Positions 15,033-20,348 of a stretch of 20,348 nt of DNA are shown here, piece by piece. Position 1 is the first letter of the stretch; each line of letters starts with the position of its first letter. The notes under the pieces were generated by a model, which saw only the letters and a program-made list of their open reading frames with translations, had not been told where the DNA came from and did not search any database. This DNA comes from CAMEON01 sp964463245 (lineage in GTDB: Bacteria; Bacillota; Clostridia; Oscillospirales; CAG-272), in contig CAYXBU010000039.1 of assembly GCA_964463245.1 (NCBI GenBank), positions 1 to 20,348 on the forward strand, in the 5' to 3' direction. Made by a program: the position numbers and the translations under genes.

Positions 15033-16325
15033 ATGGATCAAACAAAACAGAATCCCGCGCCCCTGCAGGGCAATGCAGTCGTCGGACAGTCCGGCGGCCC
15101 CACCGCCGCCATCAATGCAACCCTGGCGGGGGTCGTGCGGGGCGTGCTGAATGCACGGGACGAGTTGGGCAAGTCTTGCCCCATCGAGCATCTGTACGGG
15201 ATGCACAACGGGGTGGACGGGCTCCTGCGAGGGGAGCTCGTCGACTTAGACAGCCTGTTCGACCCGTCCTGCGGCGGGAGCGAGGAGGCACTGGAGATGC
15301 TGACCGTCACCCCCTCCTCGGCTCTCGGCTCCTGCCGTCGCCGCTTGCCTGCGGCAGGGGCTGCGGACGAGACAGAGATCATGGAGAGCCTGCTGAAGCT
15401 GCTCCGCGCACGCAACATTCGCTACTTCTTCTACATCGGCGGCAATGATTCCATGGACACGGTCGCCAAGCTCTCGGCCTATGCGGGAGCGCATGGCTAC
15501 GAGATGCGTGTCATCGGCGTGCCCAAGACCATCGACAACGACTTAGAGGGCACCGACCACACCCCCGGCTATGGTTCTGCTGCCAAGTATGTGGCAGTGA
15601 CGGTGCAGGAGATCCTGCGGGATACCGCCGTGTATACCGTCCCCGCCGTGACGGTGGTGGAGATCATGGGGCGCGGGGCAGGCTGGCTGACCGCCGCCGC
15701 CTCGTTGGGTCGCTTGACCTGCGGGCAGGAGCCCGACCTCGTGTACCTCCCGGAGCGACCCTTCTCCTACGAGAATTTTTATGAGGATGTCGCGTCCGCC
15801 TTGCAGAAGCACCCCAATGTGGTGGTGGCTGTCTCCGAGGGGCTGAAGCTGCCCGACGGCCGCTACGTCGGGGAGTCTGCCCAGAGCGGATCGGTGGATG
15901 CCTTCGGGCACAAGTACCTCGCGGGTACCGGCAAGGCTCTGGAGCTGGCGGTCAAGGCTCGCTTTGGCTGTAAGGTGCGCTCGGTGGAGCTGAATCTGCC
16001 CCAGCGTTGCGCGGCACACCTGCTCTCGGCGCAGGACATTGAGGAGTCCTTGGCGGTCGGAGCCGCCGCTGTCCGCGCCGCTATGACGGGGGTCAGCTGC
16101 TCCATGATGACCATTCAGCGCACCGAGGGGGAGACCTATGGTTACGAGATCGGTCATGCCGATATCTTCGCCATTGCCAATCAGACCCGCGCCGTCCCGG
16201 AGAGCTACATCACCCCGCGCGGCAACGCCGTGACCGACGAGTGCCTGTCCTACCTCCTGCCCCTGATCCGCGGTGAGCGTTACCCGACCTACGAGAACGG
16301 GTTGCCGCGCTACTTCATCCTCTGA
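15033..16325 (+). CDS. Pyrophosphate-dependent 6-phosphofructokinase
   Basis: The enzyme phosphorylates fructose 6-phosphate to fructose 1,6-bisphosphate. The 430-residue protein shows VVGQSGGPTAAINATL (16-31), GGNDSMDT (136-143), PKTIDND (164-170, catalytic Asp 168) and GRGAGWLTA. In ATP-type enzymes the second motif reads GGDGS and the third PGTIDND; the Asp at position 139 and Lys at 165 are the known markers of PPi as phosphoryl donor, so a reversible PPi-dependent reaction is expected. The usual GGD is GGN here, a small departure. The ATG at 15033 has AAAGGATC upstream and lies 89 bases after GH78 and 18 bases before the GH3 gene, so it is part of this glycosidase unit. An upstream extension of the frame to 14775 overlaps the end of the GH78 gene and is not used. 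Confidence 0.93.
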   Translation: MDQTKQNPAPLQGNAVVGQSGGPTAAINATLAGVVRGVLNARDELGKSCPIEHLYGMHNGVDGLLRGELVDLDSLFDPSCGGSEEALEMLTVTPSSALGSCRRRLPAAGAADETEIMESLLKLLRARNIRYFFYIGGNDSMDTVAKLSAYAGAHGYEMRVIGVPKTIDNDLEGTDHTPGYGSAAKYVAVTVQEILRDTAVYTVPAVTVVEIMGRGAGWLTAAASLGRLTCGQEPDLVYLPERPFSYENFYEDVASALQKHPNVVVAVSEGLKLPDGRYVGESAQSGSVDAFGHKYLAGTGKALELAVKARFGCKVRSVELNLPQRCAAHLLSAQDIEESLAVGAAAVRAAMTGVSCSMMTIQRTEGETYGYEIGHADIFAIANQTRAVPESYITPRGNAVTDECLSYLLPLIRGERYPTYENGLPRYFIL

Positions 16326-16343
16326 AAGGACGGCGGTACAGAT

Positions 16344-17381
16344 ATGGAACAAGAGAACATACGGATCCGCGAACGGGCGGAGGCGATCCTCTCGACCATG
16401 ACCACCGAGGAGAAGGTCGGTCAGCTGTTCGTGGTGCGCCGCCCGCAGGAGGATACCGTGGCTATGGATGCCCTGCAGACCTACCACCTCGGCGGCTTTA
16501 CCCTGTACGCTTGTGACTTTGAGCATCGGACACCCGAGACCATGCGCGCTCTGCTGACCTCCTATCGACTGGCGGCCAAAGTCGCCCCCTTCATCGCGGC
16601 AGACGAGGAGGGTGGACGGGTCGTGCGCGCCAGCAAATACCCCGCCTTCCGTGCCGAGCCGTTTCCCACCCCCCGCGCTCTGCTGACCGCCGGCGGCTTG
16701 GAGGCGGTGGAGGCCGATGTGCGGGAGAAGGCCGCACTTCTGCTGGGGCTGGGAGTCAACTTCAATTACGCGCCGGTCTGTGATATGTCGGGCAACCCCG
16801 AGACCTTCATCTTTGACCGCACCGCCTCCGATGACCCGGAGGTCACCGCCGAGTATGCCGAGACCGTGGTGCGTACCATGAACGTCTGCGGACTCGTGGG
16901 GAGCATCAAGCACTTCCCGGGGTACGGCGACAACGTGGACACCCACACCGACATCGCACGGGACGGGCGTAGCTTCGAGACCTTCCGTGACCGCGACCTT
17001 GCCCCTTTCCGCGCCGGCATTCAGGCGGGAGCCCCCATCGTTATGGTCGCCCACAATATCGTGGCCTGCATGGATGCCGACTGTCCCGCCTCCCTCTCGC
17101 CGGTTGTGCATCGTCTCCTGCGGGAGGAGTTGGGCTTTGATGGGCTGATCATGACCGACTCGCTGGACATGGGAGCCATCACGCGCTACACACAGGATCG
17201 GGCGGCGGCCGTTCAGGCTGTGCTGGCAGGAAACGACCTGCTCTGTTGCTCGACCTATGAAAAGCAGGTGCCCGCCGTCATCGAGGCGGTCGCCGACGGT
17301 ACCATACCGCTTGCTCGCATCGAGGCGTCGGTGCGGCGGGTGCTGGAGCTGAAGCTCCGAATGGGGATCATCAATACTTGA
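16344..17381 (+). CDS. Glycoside hydrolase family 3, NagZ-like beta-N-acetylhexosaminidase
   Basis: This 345-residue single-domain GH3 protein has the NagZ-type signatures: AADEEGGRVVR (85-95), KHFPGYGDNVDTHTD (189-203) with the Asp-His pair D199/H201 that serves as acid/base in NagZ enzymes, and IMTDSLDMGAI (269-279) with nucleophile D272. Family enzymes release beta-linked N-acetylglucosamine, often from muropeptides or chitin fragments. The usual His after KHFPG is Tyr here. No signal peptide is seen, so it works in the cytoplasm, unlike the secreted two-domain B. subtilis NagZ. The ATG has GAAAGGACGG upstream and lies 18 bases after the phosphofructokinase gene; the lipoprotein gene follows after 15 bases. 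N-acetylhexosaminidase is the best call, though a beta-glucosidase activity cannot be excluded. Confidence 0.88.
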   Translation: MEQENIRIRERAEAILSTMTTEEKVGQLFVVRRPQEDTVAMDALQTYHLGGFTLYACDFEHRTPETMRALLTSYRLAAKVAPFIAADEEGGRVVRASKYPAFRAEPFPTPRALLTAGGLEAVEADVREKAALLLGLGVNFNYAPVCDMSGNPETFIFDRTASDDPEVTAEYAETVVRTMNVCGLVGSIKHFPGYGDNVDTHTDIARDGRSFETFRDRDLAPFRAGIQAGAPIVMVAHNIVACMDADCPASLSPVVHRLLREELGFDGLIMTDSLDMGAITRYTQDRAAAVQAVLAGNDLLCCSTYEKQVPAVIEAVADGTIPLARIEASVRRVLELKLRMGIINT

Positions 17382-17396
17382 TTGGAGAAGATCATC

Positions 17397-18524
17397 ATGA
17401 AAAACATCAGAAGAAACCTGAACCTGCTTGTCGGTCTGCTCTGCCTCCTGCTTGTCCTGACCTGTGCGGTGGCCTGCGCGAACGACACAACGGGCGAGAC
17501 CGAACCCGCCGACAGCAACACCGAGACTGAGGCCGAGGGCGACACCTCTGCTGCGACCGACCCTGAGACAGCCAATGAAACCGAGAGCGAGGAAGAGTCT
17601 ATGAGTGAGACGACCGTTATCGAGACTGAGACCGAGACCGAGACCGAGACCGAAACAGAGGTGGATACCTCCCCTGTACGCATCATGTACTACAATGTGT
17701 ACGGCTACGGCAAGCTGAATTCCATTCCGGATCGCCTGAAGGTGCAGGTCGAGCTGATCGCCGAGAATGCACCCGACATCCTGTGTGTGCAGGAGTTTGA
17801 CACCCTGCATCGGAACACCTCCAAGTCCCTCCTCAAGAAGAAGGACTACAAGGAGGTCGCCATCGACGGCAAGAAGGCAGTCCTTCATGCCGGCGGAAAG
17901 AACTGCGAGGCCATGTTCTACAACTCCGACCGCGTGAAGCTGGTGGAGTCGGGCGGTGAGCTGTACCCGGAGTGGGTAAACATCGACGGAGTCAACCTGT
18001 ACGGTAACAATGGCAACACTAAGTCCACGACCTGGGGCATCTTCGAGCAGCGTTCCAACGGCAAGCTGTTCCTGGTCGTGAACACACACTTCATGTGGAC
18101 GGATACCGCCAATCTGACGGTCGAGCAGGCCAACCTCGTGCGGGTGAACAACGCCGAGCGCATCCTCGCGCTGATCGAGCGTGTCCGCGCCATGGACGAG
18201 GCGTATGCCGACATTCCGGTCATCTTCGGCGGAGACCTGAACTGCCAGATGGACAAGACCCCCTTCTCGGTGCTCAGCGAGGCCATGACACCGGCCTATC
18301 AGGTCGCCGAGCAGTACCAAAAGATCGGCTACTACGGCTGTTACGCGACCTACGATGCGGCTACCGATGAGTATACCTACCGCGAGCCGGTGGAGTCGGA
18401 CAACATCATCGATCACGTCTTTGTGAAGGGGGATGTGAAAGTGCTCTGCTACCTGCCCATCACCGAGTTCCGCGCCCTCATCACGTCGGATCACCTGCCG
18501 TGGTATGTGGATATTTGTCTGTAA
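17397..18524 (+). CDS. EEP-family lipoprotein with a Thr/Glu-rich stalk
   Basis: From the ATG at 17397 (GGAG nine bases upstream) the 375-residue protein begins with a lipoprotein signal: basic MKNIRR, a hydrophobic core LLVGLLCLLLVL and a lipobox-like AVAC with Cys27 as the likely lipidation site. Residues 28-92 form an acidic, Thr/Ser/Glu-rich linker ending in an ET repeat. The EEP domain runs from about 93: MYYNVYG, CVQEF (E133), MFYNSDRV, NTHF (H231), GGDLN (D280, N282), IIDHVF (D339, H340) and SDHLPWY (D365, H366). It is therefore probably an extracellular, membrane-tethered phosphodiesterase or phosphatase; the substrate is unknown. An in-frame TTG at 17382 would overlap the ribosome binding site region and is unlikely. 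It is the last gene of the GH78 unit, before a hairpin terminator. Confidence 0.88.
   Translation: MKNIRRNLNLLVGLLCLLLVLTCAVACANDTTGETEPADSNTETEAEGDTSAATDPETANETESEEESMSETTVIETETETETETETEVDTSPVRIMYYNVYGYGKLNSIPDRLKVQVELIAENAPDILCVQEFDTLHRNTSKSLLKKKDYKEVAIDGKKAVLHAGGKNCEAMFYNSDRVKLVESGGELYPEWVNIDGVNLYGNNGNTKSTTWGIFEQRSNGKLFLVVNTHFMWTDTANLTVEQANLVRVNNAERILALIERVRAMDEAYADIPVIFGGDLNCQMDKTPFSVLSEAMTPAYQVAEQYQKIGYYGCYATYDAATDEYTYREPVESDNIIDHVFVKGDVKVLCYLPITEFRALITSDHLPWYVDICL
17622..17660 (+). repeat. Tandem 6-bp GAGACC repeat encoding Glu-Thr
   Basis: Six consecutive units (GAGACT, four GAGACC, GAAACA) encode the Glu-Thr run in the stalk of the EEP lipoprotein. The four identical central units suggest recent slippage or expansion. 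Since the unit is two codons, changes in copy number would alter stalk length without shifting the frame. Confidence 0.9.
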
Positions 18525-18542
18525 GTCCCATATTGTTTCATG

Positions 18543-18575
18543 GAGAGGAGTCTTGAACGGCTCCTTTCCTTTTGC
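18543..18575 (+). terminator. Terminator of the GH78 - EEP lipoprotein unit
   Basis: GAGAGGAGTC (18543-18552) pairs with GGCTCCTTTC (18559-18568) in a ten-pair stem including two G-U pairs, with a six-base loop. T-rich sequence (CCTTTT) follows. It lies about 20 bases after the lipoprotein stop codon. Confidence 0.65.
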
Positions 18576-18612
18576 TATAGGCAGTTGCCTATAAATTCTT
18601 TACAATTCGCCA

Positions 18613-18641
18613 TTGACTTTTAGGAAAAAGTATGATATACT
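18613..18641 (+). promoter_or_regulatory. Sigma-A-type promoter of the 105-residue protein gene
   Basis: TTGACT (18613-18618) and TATACT (18636-18641) are spaced by exactly 17 bases, each one mismatch from consensus. Transcription would start near 18648, giving a leader of about 97 bases. Confidence 0.8.
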
Positions 18642-18658
18642 GTAAGGTGAACAAAAGT

Positions 18659-18727
18659 CCGTTCCGCATATCCCGTGCGTGAACGGAGAGAAGAAAGCAA
18701 AAAGGACGCGGGGGTGTGCCCCTGCGT
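18659..18727 (+). other. Structured 5' leader with two hairpins
   Basis: The first hairpin pairs CCGTTCCGCA (18659-18668) with TGCG (18676-18679) and GAACGG (18681-18686), with one bulged base and a seven-base loop. The second pairs ACGCGGGGG (18706-18714) with CCCCTGCGT (18719-18727), nine pairs with a four-base loop. A purine- and A-rich stretch lies between them. The second ends just before the ribosome binding site region (GAGGAGAGG). I do not recognise a known riboswitch or leader class. Confidence 0.55.
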
Positions 18728-18744
18728 AGAGAGGAGAGGCGAGA

Positions 18745-19062
18745 ATGGGTGTTGAGAAGTTGCAACCGATCAATGTGACGGGTGCGCCGTTGGTCGGCGG
18801 GAATTATTTGATGTACAAGGATCGTCCGCTGGTGCGGGAAGGGGATACCATCTGCTACGGCGACATGACCGAGAAGTATATCCTGATCCTGGATATCCTG
18901 AACTATAAGGAGGAGGGCGGCGTGAGCGTCCCCGGTGATGTGTTCGTCAGCGTGGTGGAGACCGCCGACCAGAACAAGGTCTATCGGCAGGGCGGCAAGA
19001 AGGGTCTGTATGAGGCCTTCGGCTATGGCATGATCTGGCTGGAGCAGGCTTTGCTGAAATGA
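18745..19062 (+). CDS. Hypothetical 105-residue protein
   Basis: I do not recognise a named family. The gene looks real: it has its own near-consensus promoter, a GAGGAGAGG ribosome binding site about seven bases before the ATG, codon use like its neighbours, and a strong terminator after the stop. The protein is small, soluble and without signal peptide or membrane segment. It seems beta-rich in the first half (PLVGGNYLMYKDRPLVREGD, 15-34; KYILILDIL, 44-52; DVFVSVV, 65-71) and ends in a likely helix (LYEAFGYGMIWLEQALLK, 88-105). The KYILILDIL and VFVSVVE strands separated by a short polar loop suggest a compact alpha/beta fold. There are no conserved-looking cysteines or catalytic motifs. 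It is a single-gene unit. Confidence 0.8.
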   Translation: MGVEKLQPINVTGAPLVGGNYLMYKDRPLVREGDTICYGDMTEKYILILDILNYKEEGGVSVPGDVFVSVVETADQNKVYRQGGKKGLYEAFGYGMIWLEQALLK

Positions 19063-19070
19063 TATCCCAA

Positions 19071-19108
19071 GGGGCTGTTCTCGCGTTGCGCGGAGGACAG
19101 CCTCTTTT
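19071..19108 (+). terminator. Terminator after the 105-residue protein gene
   Basis: GGGGCTGTTCTCGCG (19071-19085) pairs with CGCGGAGGACAGCCTC (19089-19104), a stem of about fourteen pairs with one unpaired base, G-U pairs and a three-base loop, followed by TTTT. The T tract also begins a smaller CTCTTTT/AAAAGAG inverted repeat. Confidence 0.85.
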
Positions 19109-19178
19109 GCAAAAAGAGATCATATAAAAGAGTCGCGCGGTTGTGCTACCTCCCTATCTCGGAAAGGATGAACCTGAT

Positions 19179-20273
19179 ATGAGTCGTGTTTTTGATACCT
19201 GTAGTACCCTCCTGCGGGAGAGCGTTGACAAGAAGATCATCCCCTCGGCGGCCTATGCCGTCGGGGAGGGACGGCAGACCCTGTGCGCCGAGGTGCTGGG
19301 GGATCGGGCACTGTTCCCGGAGCCACAGCCAGCCGACGCCGATACTCTCTACGACCTGGCTTCCCTTTCTAAGCTGGTTGCCACGACCATGGTCGCCCTG
19401 CGCCTGGTGGAAGAGGGACGGCTCCTGCTCTCCGACCCGCTGGCGAGCTTCTTTTCGCCTGAGGAGCTGGCGGGCTGTCCCGAGGGCAGGGAAGGGGTCA
19501 CGGTATTCCAACTCATGACCCATACCTCCGGCATCACCCCGCACCTGCCCCTCTGGACACGTTTGGACGCCCCCGAGCCGTCGGCGGTCGCGCATACTAT
19601 CCTGTCCTCGGCGGCGGTCTGCACTCCGGGAGAGCAGGTCTTCTACTCCTGCATGGGCTACATCCTGTTGCAGATATTGATCGAGCGGCTGACCGGTCGC
19701 CGCTTGGATCGGCTGGCCGAGGAGTTGGTCTTTCGCCCGCTGGGCATGACCCGCACCGGCTATTGCCCGTCCTCCGAGAACGTGGTCACGACCGAGTTTT
19801 CGTCGTTGCATCAGGAATATATCAGGGGTCACGTCCATGACGAGAATGCCCACTTCCTGGGCGGCGTATCCGGCAACGCAGGGGTCTTCTCCCCACTGGG
19901 GGACATGACACGGTTCGCCGTCATGTGTGCCACGCGCGGGGAACTGCCGGATGCTCCGGGCAAGCGGTTCCTGTCGGAGGCGGCCTTTGCGGCGGCTGTC
20001 CGAGACTATACACCGGGGCTTGCCGAGTCCCGCGGGCTTGGCTTCCAGCTCAAGCCGCCCCTGCCGGGGCTGTCCTCGGCGGGAGATCTCATGTCGGTCG
20101 GCTCCTACGGCCACACCGGCTTCACGGGAACCTCCCTGTGGGTGGATGCCGAAAGCGGCCGCTGGGCAGTGCTGTTGACCAACGCCGTCCATCTGGGGCG
20201 GGACAAGACGGCTTTCTTCCGCGTGCGGCGGCTGTTCCATAATGCCGTCATGGGGGAGACCCTGCGCGCATGA
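19179..20273 (+). CDS. Beta-lactamase-fold serine hydrolase (penicillin-binding-protein related)
   Basis: The 364-residue protein belongs to the class C beta-lactamase/DD-peptidase-like serine hydrolases. The SxxK motif is SLSK (S62, K65), the second motif is YSC (156-158) where many relatives have YxN, and the third is HTG (312-314) in GHTGFTGTSLWVD. The surroundings (VSGNAGVFSPLGDMTRFA and VLLTNAVHLGRDK) recall the subgroup that includes B. subtilis YbbE, encoded beside nagZ in a muropeptide recycling cluster. No signal peptide or lipobox is visible, so the enzyme is probably cytoplasmic. The likely substrate is an ester or amide, perhaps a peptide linked to a muropeptide; true beta-lactamase activity is unlikely. 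I chose the ATG at 19179 (GGAAAGGA ten bases upstream, then MSRVFDT) over an upstream in-frame TTG/GTG at about 19143. No clear promoter was found. Confidence 0.85.
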   Translation: MSRVFDTCSTLLRESVDKKIIPSAAYAVGEGRQTLCAEVLGDRALFPEPQPADADTLYDLASLSKLVATTMVALRLVEEGRLLLSDPLASFFSPEELAGCPEGREGVTVFQLMTHTSGITPHLPLWTRLDAPEPSAVAHTILSSAAVCTPGEQVFYSCMGYILLQILIERLTGRRLDRLAEELVFRPLGMTRTGYCPSSENVVTTEFSSLHQEYIRGHVHDENAHFLGGVSGNAGVFSPLGDMTRFAVMCATRGELPDAPGKRFLSEAAFAAAVRDYTPGLAESRGLGFQLKPPLPGLSSAGDLMSVGSYGHTGFTGTSLWVDAESGRWAVLLTNAVHLGRDKTAFFRVRRLFHNAVMGETLRA

Positions 20274-20348
20274 CCTGCCGCTTTGGTGCAGAACAGAGCA
20301 TCATCATTAGAGTTGGAAGGATAACACTTACTTCCCGGTTCTTTTCAA
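20274..20348. other. Right-edge intergenic sequence
   Basis: The 75 bases after the serine hydrolase gene hold no gene start, clear promoter or terminator hairpin that I can support. A GGAAGGA motif (about 20317-20323) resembles a ribosome binding site, but no start codon follows at a suitable distance. Confidence 0.4.

Noticed and set aside
15543..18494. Very long minus-strand open frame (about 980 codons) across the phosphofructokinase, GH3 and EEP lipoprotein genes
   Set aside because: It lies antisense to three genes with clear catalytic motifs. The translation is low-complexity (rich in His, Gly, Val, Leu, Asp) with no recognisable domain, as expected from codon bias in GC-rich DNA.
19100..19130. 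TATAAA at 19123-19128 as a promoter -10 of the serine hydrolase gene
   Set aside because: No acceptable -35 is found at 16-18 bases upstream, where the terminator stem lies. Too weak to call.
19168..19182. Four-codon upstream frame (ATG to TGA) overlapping the serine hydrolase start
   Set aside because: The ribosome binding site lies directly against this ATG with no spacing, so translation is unlikely; it is probably chance.

Overview
The window is a compact, GC-rich (roughly 60% G+C by eye) stretch of bacterial chromosome. The combination of RuvA, a YfhO-type membrane protein, a DUF951 protein, PrmC, a single-chain iron-sulfur L-serine dehydratase, a PPi-type phosphofructokinase, strong AGGAGG ribosome binding sites and near-consensus sigma-A promoters points to an anaerobic, carbohydrate-using Firmicute of the class Clostridia (a gut Oscillospirales-like organism is my inference). 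I see no prophage, insertion sequence, CRISPR array or conjugation gene.

Left part (1-6349): a leftward unit driven by a good promoter at 4136-4164 encodes a DUF951 protein, a 1028-residue YfhO-family membrane protein and RuvA; a ribosome binding site at the window edge suggests ruvB follows. A divergent extended -10 promoter at 4254-4261 drives prmC and a D-alanine--D-alanine ligase. This rightward unit ends at a hairpin (6316-6340) that also terminates the leftward genes beyond it.

Middle (6350-12196): a long leftward series reads, in transcription order, tRNA-Ala(GGC), an RluA-family pseudouridine synthase, a GH1 beta-glucosidase, a cytosolic endonuclease/exonuclease/phosphatase (EEP) protein, an aldo/keto reductase with a two-cluster ferredoxin tail, a DUF1893 protein and L-serine dehydratase. 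The tRNA has a perfect TTGACA/TATAAT promoter. The pseudouridine synthase has a perfect ribosome binding site but no ATG, GTG or TTG in frame ahead of its conserved N-terminus; the best-placed start codon is AUC.

Right part (12332-20348): a rightward unit from a strong promoter encodes a GH78 alpha-L-rhamnosidase, a PPi-dependent phosphofructokinase, a NagZ-like GH3 enzyme and a second EEP protein, this one a lipoprotein on a Thr/Glu-rich stalk. It is followed by an unrecognised 105-residue protein with its own promoter and a structured leader, then a beta-lactamase-fold serine hydrolase.

Together the glycosidases suggest intracellular trimming of small rhamnosyl/glucosyl conjugates and possibly amino-sugar or muropeptide fragments, with hexose phosphate entering a PPi-linked glycolysis. 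No transporter or transcriptional regulator is present, so this is not a typical polysaccharide-utilisation locus. The most unusual signals are the AUC start, two terminator-like hairpins placed directly before ribosome binding sites (ruvA and the pseudouridine synthase gene), the structured leader of the 105-residue protein, and two EEP genes each following a glycosidase.
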